NCBI GenBank assembly: GCA_964351865.1
Contig: CAYGPJ010000017.1
Span: 1 to 64,000, forward strand
Direction of reading: 5' to 3'
DNA: 64,000 nt
Origin: JBCDJI01 sp964351865
Lineage (GTDB): Bacteria; Verrucomicrobiota; Verrucomicrobiia; Methylacidiphilales; JBCBYL01
In this document: positions 34,468 to 42,609 of the stretch, piece by piece
Numbering within the stretch: the first letter of the stretch is position 1
Layout: every line of letters begins with the position of its first letter
Position numbers and translations under genes: made by a program
The notes under the pieces: generated by a model
Databases searched by the model: none
The model's input: only the letters and a program-made list of their open reading frames with translations
Told to the model about the DNA's origin: nothing

Positions 34468-34893
34468 TTACAATTCATCTAGATGGCCAAAGTCTTTAAG
34501 GATAAGACGACGGACTCCTTTCTTTAATACGAGCTCATTGAAATTGATAAGAAGACCTACGGGAGTATTCAACAGTTTCATGTAACTGAGGAGTTGTGCT
34601 TTATGGATTGGAAGTAATTTCTCCACAGCCTTGAGCTCCAGAATGAGATTGTTTCCTAAGATTACATCAGTGCGCAGTTTTTCTTCAAAAACAAAACCTT
34701 TGTATTCAATTTCAACCTGTTTTTCGCATACAGGATTCAGTGACCGCAATTCCAGCTCTCGGGACAGACATTTCTGATAGATGGATTCATTTAATCCGGG
34801 GCCTTTAATCTTGTGAACTTCAATAGCAGCGCCGATGGCCTCATAAGACAGATCCAAACCTTTCTGTAGTCTTTGCTTTTTATCTTCGTTCAC
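34468..34893 (-). CDS. GxxExxY protein (PD-(D/E)xK-like), inserted in the opp operon
   Basis: A 141-residue GxxExxY protein, a family found in many copies in some genomes and of unknown function; its fold relates to PD-(D/E)xK nucleases. The name motif is GLNESIY (near residue 33), and the nuclease-like core is TDVILGNNLILELKAVE, with Asp and ExK candidates, followed by HKAQLLSYMKLL. It starts with GTG at 34893. It sits between oppD and oppF on the same strand and is bracketed by inverted repeats, so it looks like an inserted cassette rather than a transporter part. Codon use is not visibly different from its neighbours. Confidence 0.9.
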   Translation of the reverse strand: MNEDKKQRLQKGLDLSYEAIGAAIEVHKIKGPGLNESIYQKCLSRELELRSLNPVCEKQVEIEYKGFVFEEKLRTDVILGNNLILELKAVEKLLPIHKAQLLSYMKLLNTPVGLLINFNELVLKKGVRRLILKDFGHLDEL

Positions 34894-34896
34894 TTT

Positions 34897-34916
34897 GTTG
34901 TCTTCCTGTAAAAAAA
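34897..34916. repeat. Inverted-repeat arm right of the GxxExxY cassette
   Basis: GTTGTCTTCCTGTAAAAAAA, right after the GTG start of the GxxExxY gene and touching the oppD stop codon. The last 15 bases recur exactly upstream of trmB (21879-21893). Confidence 0.55.
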
Positions 34917-35759
34917 TCAGGATCCCGTTATTTTGTCGTAGTTGATGGTGGTCAGGCGCTTCTGCTTCTTTCCGAGCTTGGGAATGCAGTCGATGAGTGC
35001 CTGGGTGTACGGGTGTTGCGGGTTTTTGAGCACCTTTTCGGTCGGGCCTTCTTCGACGATGTCGCCCCGGAACATGACAATCACCCGGTCGGCGAATCCG
35101 GTGACGATCCCGAAATTGTGGGTAATCAGCATGATTGCCATGTCCTGTTCCTTTTTAAGCTTTTTCAGGAGCTCGATGATCTGCGCCTGAATGGTGACAT
35201 CCAGGGCAGTCGTGGGTTCATCGGCCACCAGTAGCTTCGGTTGGCAGGCAAGAGCCATGGCGATCATGGCGCGTTGCTGCATACCTCCGCTGAGTTGGTG
35301 CGGGTAGTCGCTGAGGGTTTGTTTCGGGTTTTTGATTCCAACGGCATCCAGTAGTCGCTCGGCCTCTTCCTGTTGGTCTCGGATTTCAGGGCGATGCAAG
35401 TCCAGTGCCTCTTTGATCTGATAACCGATCGTATAGACTGGATTGAGCGAAGTGGAGGGCTCTTGAAAGATGTAGGCAATTTTACCACCGCGAATTTTTC
35501 GTAAATCTTCGGTTGGTATAGTCAGAATATTTTTGTCTTCCATATCGATCGAACCAGATATCTCACATTGCGGGGGATCAGGGAGCAATTTTGTCATAGC
35601 CAGAGCCGTGACACTTTTGCCGCTGCCACTTTCTCCCACCACAGCAACTGTTTCACCGGGCATAATGGATAGATCAATGCCTTTGACGGCATCCATACGT
35701 TGTGCGCCTTTGCCGAAGCTGATACGTAAATCTGTTAATTTAATGAGAGGTGCAGTCAA
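34917..35759 (-). CDS. oppD: Oligopeptide ABC transporter ATP-binding protein (OppD-like)
   Basis: A 280-residue ATPase with Walker A GESGSGKSV near residue 43, signature LSGGMQQRAMIAMAL near residue 160, and Walker B ADEPTTALDV. The C-terminal extension IEEGPTEKVLKNPQHPYTQALID type motif is present (pieces EEGPTEKVLKNP and HPYTQALIDCIP). It ends in a short KKQKRLTTINYDKITGS tail. It lies 38 bp after oppC. The stop is next to the repeat arm that begins the GxxExxY cassette, so the insertion spared the coding region. Confidence 0.93.
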   Translation of the reverse strand: MTAPLIKLTDLRISFGKGAQRMDAVKGIDLSIMPGETVAVVGESGSGKSVTALAMTKLLPDPPQCEISGSIDMEDKNILTIPTEDLRKIRGGKIAYIFQEPSTSLNPVYTIGYQIKEALDLHRPEIRDQQEEAERLLDAVGIKNPKQTLSDYPHQLSGGMQQRAMIAMALACQPKLLVADEPTTALDVTIQAQIIELLKKLKKEQDMAIMLITHNFGIVTGFADRVIVMFRGDIVEEGPTEKVLKNPQHPYTQALIDCIPKLGKKQKRLTTINYDKITGS

Positions 35760-35797
35760 TGTCGTATGTTCCTGATGAGTTATGGTTATGGGGTATC

Positions 35798-36817
35798 CTA
35801 TGATGATTTAGGGTCAAAAGCGGAACGTGCGCCTTCTCCTACAAAGCTAGCGAGTAGTAGCGTGATGAAAAGTGCCGATACGGAGGAAATAGCGAGCCAA
35901 GGAGCGTATAAATTCCCCAGTCCCTGTTGCAGTAATTCACCCCATGAAGGTGAGGGTGGCGCGATCCCAAAGCCGAGGAAGTCCAGTGCTGTGAGCGAGG
36001 AAATAGCGGTCACCAGTGTAAATGGTAAAATAGTAATCACAGGATTCAGGGCATTAGGCAAAATATGTGAAAATATAATTCTTTGGTGTGAGGCTCCTTG
36101 TGCACGGGCGGCCTGAACAAAGGTCTGACCGTTTAATTTAAAAAACTCAGCCCTGACGTAGTAGGAAATGCCGATCCACTTAAATAAGGCAAAGACCAGC
36201 AAGAGAATGGCAAATGACTGCCCGTAAATGGAACCAAGTAAAATAACGACATAGAGAAAGGGGAGTGCCGACCAGATTTCGATGATACGTTGTGCTCCTA
36301 AATCAAAATACTTACCCAGGTATCCCTGAATGGCCCCGATGATGATTCCGATGAGGGTGCTGATAATAGCGAGCGATAGGGCAAACAGCATCCCGATACG
36401 CATGCCATAGAGAACGCGGGCAAACACATCCCTAGCGGAGGAGTCGGTGCCGAAGGGATGGCGAAGCGACGGGGCATGAGGCGGAGGTCCAGGCTCATTC
36501 CAGTCGGAGGCTAAAGGCCCATGGGGTATCAGAGGAAAAAGCATCCAGCCGCCTTTTGTTTGGAATGATTCCGATTGATTGAGAGCCTTGTAATCAGGGG
36601 CTGTTTTGTAGGGGCCTCCAAAAGTATTTTCCGAGTAAAATTTCAGCGTAGGAAAATAGAGCGAACCCTGATACGACAGGAGCAATGGCTTGTCATTGGC
36701 AATTTGCTCACTGAAAAGCGAAAGCACAAAAAGAATGCTTAGCAGGCAGAGGGAAATCCATGCCCGCTTCATCGAGCGAAACTTTCGTAACTGTTGTTTG
36801 GTGAGTTCGGAAATCAT
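35798..36817 (-). CDS. oppC: Peptide ABC transporter permease (OppC-like)
   Basis: A 339-residue inner-membrane permease. A cytoplasmic N-terminus is followed by one membrane helix near residue 20, a large periplasmic loop (residues ~45-130) typical of OppC, then about five helices. The ABC interaction loop is VQAARAQGASHQRIIFSHILPNALNP-like (pieces FVQAARAQGASHQRI and FSHILPNALNPVI). HPFGTDSSARDVFARVLYG, written HPFGTDSSARDVF, is the family's second marker. The gene is 2 bp from oppB. Confidence 0.93.
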   Translation of the reverse strand: MISELTKQQLRKFRSMKRAWISLCLLSILFVLSLFSEQIANDKPLLLSYQGSLYFPTLKFYSENTFGGPYKTAPDYKALNQSESFQTKGGWMLFPLIPHGPLASDWNEPGPPPHAPSLRHPFGTDSSARDVFARVLYGMRIGMLFALSLAIISTLIGIIIGAIQGYLGKYFDLGAQRIIEIWSALPFLYVVILLGSIYGQSFAILLLVFALFKWIGISYYVRAEFFKLNGQTFVQAARAQGASHQRIIFSHILPNALNPVITILPFTLVTAISSLTALDFLGFGIAPPSPSWGELLQQGLGNLYAPWLAISSVSALFITLLLASFVGEGARSAFDPKSS

Positions 36818-36819
36818 GA

Positions 36820-37830
36820 TCAGTCCAGTCGAATCCTAGGATCAATGAGCACGTAAAGCATGTCAGAGAAAAGCCTGCCCAGCATGGTGAAGAAACTCAT
36901 CAGGATAATGATTCCCATCACCACATTGTAGTCACGTCCTACGATCGAGTTATAAAAAAGCAGTCCCATGCCGTCGATGTCGAAGACTCGTTCAATGAGC
37001 AATGACCCGGCAAACATAACGACAAAAATTTCACCCATTCCGGTTGCCAATGGGATGAGTGCGTTACGCAATGCGTGTTTCCAGATGGTCGTTCTTTTGC
37101 CCAGCCCCTTGGCAAGAGCGGTGCGCACGTAATCCTTGCCGGATTCTTCCAGAATACCGTTTTTAGTGAGCATGGTGAGGAAGGCGAATTCTGCCGTCAT
37201 GTAGCAAAGGAGGGGAAGAGTCAGGTGGTGTAGGAAGTCGAATACTTTTCTGAGAGGAGAAAGGTATTCGAAATGATCCGAGACGACTCCTGAAACGGGG
37301 AACCAATCGAGGTAGCTTCCACCGCCGAAGAGGATGATGAGCAGGATTCCGAGGGCAAACCCCGGCATGACGTAACCGGCAAAAATGAGTGCGGAGGTGG
37401 CAGTGTCAAACCAGGTCTCGTGGCGGAGAGATTTAGCCACCCCCAGGGGAATGGAAATGGAGTAAGCCAGGACGAACGAGGTAAGTCCGAAAAAAAGCGA
37501 GATAGGCATTTTGCTGAGAATGACCTCGAGCACAGGCTTATGATAGACGTAGGATTGACCCCAATCGCCTTTGATCAGTCCGGTCAACCAACTCAGATAG
37601 CGTTCATGAGCGGGTTTATCGAAACCGAAGTATTGTTTGATATGTTCAATTTCAGTAGCGGAGAGTTGTTTGACTGAACTGCCTTGAAGATTCGACATGC
37701 CCTGAACCTTGGAAATCATTTCTTCTACGGGCCCCCCAGGAACAAATTGAATCAGCAGGAATGTCGCCAGAGATATCCCCAGTAGCGTCGGGACAATAAG
37801 TAGCAATCGCCGTATGAGGTATGCGGTCAT
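36820..37830 (-). CDS. oppB: Peptide ABC transporter permease (OppB-like)
   Basis: A 336-residue permease with six predicted helices; the N-terminal MTAYLIRRLLLIVPTLLGIS is the usual first helix. GDWGQSYVYHKPV and the coupling loop YVRTALAKGLGKRTTIWKHALRNALIP (pieces YVRTALAKGLGKRTTI and KHALRNALIPLATG) identify the family. It starts 6 bp after the end of the solute-binding gene, and with oppC forms the membrane channel. Confidence 0.94.
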   Translation of the reverse strand: MTAYLIRRLLLIVPTLLGISLATFLLIQFVPGGPVEEMISKVQGMSNLQGSSVKQLSATEIEHIKQYFGFDKPAHERYLSWLTGLIKGDWGQSYVYHKPVLEVILSKMPISLFFGLTSFVLAYSISIPLGVAKSLRHETWFDTATSALIFAGYVMPGFALGILLIILFGGGSYLDWFPVSGVVSDHFEYLSPLRKVFDFLHHLTLPLLCYMTAEFAFLTMLTKNGILEESGKDYVRTALAKGLGKRTTIWKHALRNALIPLATGMGEIFVVMFAGSLLIERVFDIDGMGLLFYNSIVGRDYNVVMGIIILMSFFTMLGRLFSDMLYVLIDPRIRLD

Positions 37831-37836
37831 GGCTAA

Positions 37837-39648
37837 TCAGGGATACTCAACGGTCTCGGGCTGCGGAGGTAAAGCCTTGTTGGTTTTTAAGGCTTCATCA
37901 AGTGCAGCAGACTTTTTCGGATCCAGCCACCAGTAAACGAGTGCGCTCTCTTCCCGATTGAATTTATCCAGCACATATTGAGGAGTGCCAAAGCGGTTCC
38001 AATAGAGCAGTCGATGTTTATCGGACTGCCAGAGCAGGACGTAGGGAACTATTTCTGTAAGCCGATTGTCAATTTGACCGAGGATGGCGTTGCGTTTGTT
38101 AATATCTAATTCTGTTTTCTGTTGCTCAATCAGAGAATCGATCAATGGGTCACTCACTCCGCTGAGGTTTTGGGTGGCGACATCATCAGCGGTTTTCGAA
38201 CTCCACATGGCTTCAGGATTTCGTAAGCGGGTCGCGCCCCAGTTCTGCCAGGCTAAATCAAATTCATGCTGATCCAGCCGCTTGCGGTAGGTCGCCAGTG
38301 ATACGACTTCAATACTGGCATCAATCCCGACTTTTTTCAGGTCCTCAACGTAAATCGTTAACTGAGGGATTGGGGTGCCATGGTAGAGCAATGATATTTT
38401 CAAGGGCATTCCGTCCTTTTCCAGAATGCCGCTGTCATTGACCTTCCATCCCGCATCCGAGAGTAGGTCGCGCGCTTTCTGCGGGCTGTATTCGAATAAA
38501 GGAGCGGTCGGGTTTCTGTTATCCGGGTAGATGTCCGGGTAGTAACAGTTGAGCAGGAAATAGGCATTAAACATGATTTTTTCCTGCATCATCTCACGGT
38601 TGAGTAAATGACTCAGAGCGATGCGTACGTTGATGTCATCAAATGGAGACCTTCTTAAATTCATGGCAAAGCCTTGAAATCCTTTGGGTTCGTGGTTGGA
38701 GATGCTTTGCCGGACAATCCAGTTTTTCTTCACCTGTGTAAAAGCAGTCTGTTGCGCCCAGATGCGAGAGGTATAAATCGGATAAAGGTCAAAATCACCG
38801 CGTTTGAGCGATTCCAGAGCTTTGACTCTATCTTCCATGGAGCGGAAAATCAGATAATCGAAATTGTATTTATGCTGATTAATGGCCAAGGAACGTCCCC
38901 ACCAGTCACCGCGACGTTGCAGGCTGATGAGGCGGTTAGTCTTTATATCGTAGATACGGTAAGGGCCACTGACGACTTCAAAGTCAAAGTTGATCGAGTT
39001 AAAATCCTGATCTTTCCAGAGGTGCTTCGGGAAAGCCACCATACTGGCCGCCTCCCAGAAATTACTCCAGTGGGATTCGTTGGCTCGGATCTTGAGGGTT
39101 TTGCTGTCGATAATTTCGGGACGGGAGAAACGATCCAATCCAACACGGAACATGGAGGTCAGATGTTTCGGGTTCATGATGGTGTCGTAATAAAATTGAA
39201 CATCTTCAGAAGTCACTGGAGTGCCGTCGCTCCAGGTGGCTTCAGGGTGCAGATGAAACGTGAAGGTCATCTTGTCCTCTGAAATTTCCCAAGTTTTCGC
39301 AAGAATCCCTTCGGGTTTGTTTTCGGTAGGATGGAGACCTACCAGGCCTTCGAACATGAGGTCGCAAATTTGTTTGGAAAAGCTGTTGTAGTCCAACCAC
39401 ATATTCAGGGACTTCGGGTAACCTCCCGCCCATGTGTGAAATCTCCCTCCTTTGACCGCCTCTTGGTTTGCAATAGGATCAAATTCTCCCGGAGCTATTT
39501 CAAAGGGAATGTCGACAACGGGAGGTGATTGTGGAGCTGATGAGTTTTCCTGAGGGGAACAGGAAGAGAGCAGTAAAAGTACGCAGCCACTGACAACGAA
39601 TTGCAGAGCGGAATGTATTAATGATCGATTAGGGCGTAGATAGAGCAT
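37837..39648 (-). CDS. oppA: Peptide ABC transporter solute-binding lipoprotein (OppA-like, SBP family 5)
   Basis: A 603-residue family 5 solute-binding lipoprotein that presents peptides to OppB/OppC. The signal ends in the lipobox LLLSSC (Cys near residue 27). Family 5 marks: YPKSLNMWLDYNS, TFTFHLHPEATWSDGTPV (piece TFHLHPEATWSDGTPV) and SHLLNREMM. The start was placed at ATG 39648, giving a proper lipoprotein signal; the frame is open 36 codons further but those give no signal and overlap the erpA end. At 603 residues it is longer than the ~530-residue OppA standard. A Pro-Glu rich tail follows. Confidence 0.92.
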   Translation of the reverse strand: MLYLRPNRSLIHSALQFVVSGCVLLLLSSCSPQENSSAPQSPPVVDIPFEIAPGEFDPIANQEAVKGGRFHTWAGGYPKSLNMWLDYNSFSKQICDLMFEGLVGLHPTENKPEGILAKTWEISEDKMTFTFHLHPEATWSDGTPVTSEDVQFYYDTIMNPKHLTSMFRVGLDRFSRPEIIDSKTLKIRANESHWSNFWEAASMVAFPKHLWKDQDFNSINFDFEVVSGPYRIYDIKTNRLISLQRRGDWWGRSLAINQHKYNFDYLIFRSMEDRVKALESLKRGDFDLYPIYTSRIWAQQTAFTQVKKNWIVRQSISNHEPKGFQGFAMNLRRSPFDDINVRIALSHLLNREMMQEKIMFNAYFLLNCYYPDIYPDNRNPTAPLFEYSPQKARDLLSDAGWKVNDSGILEKDGMPLKISLLYHGTPIPQLTIYVEDLKKVGIDASIEVVSLATYRKRLDQHEFDLAWQNWGATRLRNPEAMWSSKTADDVATQNLSGVSDPLIDSLIEQQKTELDINKRNAILGQIDNRLTEIVPYVLLWQSDKHRLLYWNRFGTPQYVLDKFNREESALVYWWLDPKKSAALDEALKTNKALPPQPETVEYP

Positions 39649-39682
39649 GTCACTGAGGGTAGTAAATGTTGGATTGGGAAAT

Positions 39683-40003
39683 TCAGGCTTCGAAAGAAGT
39701 CCCGCATCCGCAGGTTTGCTTGGCATTCGGGTTATTGATCCGGAATCCGGTCGCACTCAGGCTGTTGGAGTAATCGATCGTGGAGCCCTTCAGATAGGTC
39801 GCGCTTTTTTCATCCAGAAAGACACTAGCACCATCAGACTCAATTGCCGTATCACCTTCCTTTTTTTCGGAAACCTGCATGGTGTATTGCAGGCCGGAGC
39901 AGCCACCGGGTTCGATAAAAATACGTAGCCCGGCCTCAGGGGAACCGGCATCCTCCACTAGAATTTTGATCTGTTGCGACGCCTCTTCAGTAATCTTGAT
40001 CAT
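39683..40003 (-). CDS. erpA: Iron-sulfur cluster insertion protein (A-type carrier)
   Basis: A 106-residue A-type carrier (HesB/IscA/ErpA family) that delivers Fe-S clusters to target proteins. The three ligand cysteines are in GGCSG (residue 35) and CGCG (residues 98 and 100). The start is ATG 40003. It lies 34 bp upstream of oppA on the same strand and so may share its mRNA, though no functional link is evident. ErpA versus IscA cannot be told from sequence alone; no iscU or sufB is nearby. Confidence 0.93.
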   Translation of the reverse strand: MIKITEEASQQIKILVEDAGSPEAGLRIFIEPGGCSGLQYTMQVSEKKEGDTAIESDGASVFLDEKSATYLKGSTIDYSNSLSATGFRINNPNAKQTCGCGTSFEA

Positions 40004-40127
40004 GCGCTCATTCTAAAGCTGTACGGCTCAAGTCAAATCTTTCGTGTCGCGGGTTGAACTTTTATCTGTATTGCAGCCACGAATATATGTGGCAGTATTT
40101 TAGTAGAATTTAGATCCTTGAGCAACT

Positions 40128-40346
40128 GTGAGCATATATATCCACAAAGACGGCAACGAACTTGGTCCCTACAGCGAGCAGGAACTACGCCTGCACTGGG
40201 CCAATGGTCTATTTGCGGCCGAAGATCTGGCTTGGCGAGCAGGAATGGAAGAGTGGGTGCCACTCAAGGATTTCTTTGCAGTGCCTCGCACCCCACCGCC
40301 AGCCGAGTCTGGCGTATCTCGAGATACCGAGTTGATTGATGATTGA
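40128..40346 (+). CDS. Small GYF_2-domain protein
   Basis: A 72-residue protein that starts with GTG 40128. It is nearly all a GYF_2 (DUF4339) domain: YIHKDGNELGPYSEQELRLH, then GLFAAEDLAWRAGMEEWVPL, the typical GPYS and DLAWxxGxxxWxPL pattern. These modules are believed to bind proline-rich or membrane-associated partners; often they are joined to membrane domains, but here the domain is alone. It is divergent from erpA (124-bp gap) and 48 bp before tRNA-Thr. Confidence 0.8.
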   Translation: MSIYIHKDGNELGPYSEQELRLHWANGLFAAEDLAWRAGMEEWVPLKDFFAVPRTPPPAESGVSRDTELIDD

Positions 40347-40394
40347 GTTTTGAATTGCCATCGGCCTTTCTGTGGAGAGAATAGTTTTTTCCTT

Positions 40395-40466
40395 GCCGGA
40401 GTAGCTCAGTGGTAGAGCAACGCATTCGTAATGCGTGGGTCGTGGGTTCAACTCCCATCTTCGGCT
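40395..40466 (+). tRNA. tRNA-Thr(CGT)
   Basis: A 72-nt cloverleaf. Acceptor GCCGGAG pairs with CTTCGGC, discriminator T; D arm GCTCAGTGGTAGAGC; anticodon stem ACGCA/TGCGT with loop TTCGTAA, anticodon CGT; T arm GTGGG/CTCCCAT-side with loop TTCAACT. CCA is not encoded. It lies 18 bp ahead of the metallophosphoesterase gene. Confidence 0.96.
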
Positions 40467-40484
40467 GAGGCCTAAGAGGGGAAC

Positions 40485-41219
40485 ATGGTAACAAAAAAAT
40501 ACGCAATTTTCAGCGACATTCATAGTAACGTCGATGCCTTCATGGCAGTACTCGACGACATGAAGCAACAAAAAATTACCCATCCAATCTGCCTTGGGGA
40601 TGTTGTTGGCTACAATGCGGCCCCTAGGGAGTCTCTGAAACTGGTGATGGCACTGGGATGTCCATTCATCATGGGGAATCATGATGAAATGGTGGCCGGA
40701 ATCGCACGGGGTGAGAATTTTAATGCCTTGGCCGGAGAGGGGATTTCTCATTCCAAAAAACACCTTCCTGCTAAATTTAAAGAACACCTCAAAGGATTGC
40801 CGATGCAACAGCGTATTGAGCATTTCACCGTGGTGCATGCATCCCTGGACGACCCGCATAATTGGAATTACATTAATTCCGATCTGGAGGCCGAAAGCAG
40901 CTTCACTTATCAACATACCCGGCTGTGTTTCGTCGGACACACGCACATACCCAAGGTATTCATACGAGACAAGCAGGTGCATGAACGGGCAGTCATGCCA
41001 ACCATGAAGCTGGAACGTAATGCACGTTACCTCATCAACGTCGGCTCGGTCGGACAACCGAGAGACCGCGACTGGCGTGCCAGCTATGTGATTTACACTC
41101 CGGCGCAGGAACTGATTGAATTCCGTCGGGTTGAGTATGATATTGAACGGGCACAAGAGCGTATTCTCAAGGCAGGACTGCCCGAACCACTCGCAGTCCG
41201 TTTGTCGCTCGGAGCTTGA
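40485..41219 (+). CDS. Metallophosphoesterase (calcineurin-like)
   Basis: A 244-residue metallophosphoesterase of the YfcE/MJ0936-like class. The metal site blocks appear in order: SDIHSN (residues ~10-15), GDVVGY (~39), GNHDE (~66), HAS (~118) and GHTHIP (~150). The GDxVGY form with a Tyr is usual for the phosphodiesterase subgroup. It has a strong Shine-Dalgarno (AGAGGGG) 4-8 bp before ATG 40485. The substrate is unknown; cyclic nucleotide or phosphoprotein hydrolysis is possible. Confidence 0.93.
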   Translation: MVTKKYAIFSDIHSNVDAFMAVLDDMKQQKITHPICLGDVVGYNAAPRESLKLVMALGCPFIMGNHDEMVAGIARGENFNALAGEGISHSKKHLPAKFKEHLKGLPMQQRIEHFTVVHASLDDPHNWNYINSDLEAESSFTYQHTRLCFVGHTHIPKVFIRDKQVHERAVMPTMKLERNARYLINVGSVGQPRDRDWRASYVIYTPAQELIEFRRVEYDIERAQERILKAGLPEPLAVRLSLGA

Positions 41220-41240
41220 TTGATCGCTATCTATTGACCT

Positions 41241-42173
41241 ATGGTTCGGTCCATGACACGTCACCATTCACTATTGATGCCAGTTTTGGCGTGTTGCTTT
41301 CTCAGCATAGGCACTGTCTTTACCTGGGGCGATGAAGACTCAGAACGCTTTGCGGCTTGGAAAGAAAAGCCGCTGGCAGAAGTTCGCCAGTTGGCAGAAT
41401 CCGGAGACCCCACCGCCTCAGCGGCACTTGGACATTTTTACTGGCGTGGAATTGGGGTGGCCACTGATCGTGAACAGGGATTTGCCTGGACGCTGAAAGC
41501 GGCTGAGGCGGGTGATGCACGATCAATGAACCTGATAGGCACTTGCTATGCCAATGGCTTCGGGGTGGAACCTGATACCAGCAAAGTTTTCGAATGGTTT
41601 GAAAAGTCTGCACGGGCTGGATATCAGAGTGCGTATTTCAATCTAGGTAAGTGCTACATGAACGGAATTGGCGTCGAGGCCAGTAAGAAGGAGGCGCTCA
41701 AGTGGTTTGAAGAATCCGCCAAACACGGGGACAAAGACGCACAGAATATGGTGGCGACGTTTTATATGCGAGGTGTCGGCACGGTAGCTGACCCCACTCA
41801 AGCCGCCCGCTGGTATGAAAAAGCAGCTGACCAGGGACTCGCTAGTGCCCAAGGTGACCTGGCATTACTCTACCTCAACGGGGACGGAGTGCCTCGTGAT
41901 CCTGAAAAGGGAATTAAGTTACTCCACGCCGCTGCGGATGGGGGTTATCCGCAAGGAATGTTTAATCTCGGCGTGCTCTACCAAACGGGTCAAGGCGTTA
42001 AACCTGAGGCCTCAACTGCACTCAAATGGTATACGATTGCAGGTGCTTTGAAATATGGGCCAGCAAGGGAGGCCGCTCAGACACTCGCCAGCGAACTATC
42101 AAAAATTCAAGTGAACAAGGCGCAAAAAGAAGCGACCGAGTGGCTGCAGCAATTTGCTGAAAAAAATTCCTGA
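41241..42173 (+). CDS. Secreted Sel1-repeat protein
   Basis: A 310-residue protein with a signal peptide (cleavage near TWGDE, residue ~33) followed by about six Sel1-like repeats. Repeat cores such as GHFYWRGIGV, GTCYANGFGV, GKCYMNGIGV, ATFYMRGVGT and ALLYLNGDGV are evenly spaced every ~36 residues. Such proteins are periplasmic scaffolds for protein complexes or signalling. A second ATG at 41253 would shorten the signal peptide slightly. It follows the phosphoesterase by 21 bp. Confidence 0.9.
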   Translation: MVRSMTRHHSLLMPVLACCFLSIGTVFTWGDEDSERFAAWKEKPLAEVRQLAESGDPTASAALGHFYWRGIGVATDREQGFAWTLKAAEAGDARSMNLIGTCYANGFGVEPDTSKVFEWFEKSARAGYQSAYFNLGKCYMNGIGVEASKKEALKWFEESAKHGDKDAQNMVATFYMRGVGTVADPTQAARWYEKAADQGLASAQGDLALLYLNGDGVPRDPEKGIKLLHAAADGGYPQGMFNLGVLYQTGQGVKPEASTALKWYTIAGALKYGPAREAAQTLASELSKIQVNKAQKEATEWLQQFAEKNS

Positions 42174-42247
42174 ATCGCTTTAATTTTTGTAGGCTAATAT
42201 AATGAAAATCGGTTGCCCGTTGAAGGTATCGAGAGTAGTATAAGTCC

Positions 42248-42601
42248 ATGGAAATTCACCTCAGTGCACGTCATTTAAAACTTACTGGAGCTAACCGGGC
42301 TCAGATCACCCAAAAACTCAGCACCCTGGAACATATCACGGACGATATCATCGGTGCTCATGCGGTAATCCTGTATGATGAAAACAAGTCTCCGTCTAAA
42401 CAGTTTCTGGTGAAAGTGCATTTGGGCGTGCCGGGACCGGATATTCATATCGAGCAATATGCCAATGATCTCTACGTTGCGATCGACAAAATTGAAGATA
42501 AGTTGGCTCGTCAGTTACGTAAGCGCAAAACTCGTTTACAGGATAAGAAGCGTGTTAAGACTCAGCGTGCAGTCGCTCGCCAGAAAAAGCGCCCCGCCTA
42601 A
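42248..42601 (+). CDS. hpf: Ribosome hibernation-promoting factor, HPF/YfiA family
   Basis: A 117-residue short-form ribosome-binding factor that stops translation and protects ribosomes in stationary phase. The N-terminal MEIHLSARHLKLT and the body VHLGVPGPDIHIEQYANDLYVAIDKIEDKLARQLRKRK (pieces VHLGVPGPDIHIEQ and DLYVAIDKIEDKL) match. The basic C-terminus (KRKTRLQDKKRVKTQ) suits ribosome contact. It is the short type: the ribosome-dimerising C-terminal domain of long HPF is missing. It converges on the following reductase gene. Confidence 0.95.
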   Translation: MEIHLSARHLKLTGANRAQITQKLSTLEHITDDIIGAHAVILYDENKSPSKQFLVKVHLGVPGPDIHIEQYANDLYVAIDKIEDKLARQLRKRKTRLQDKKRVKTQRAVARQKKRPA

Positions 42602-42609
42602 ATTAGGCC

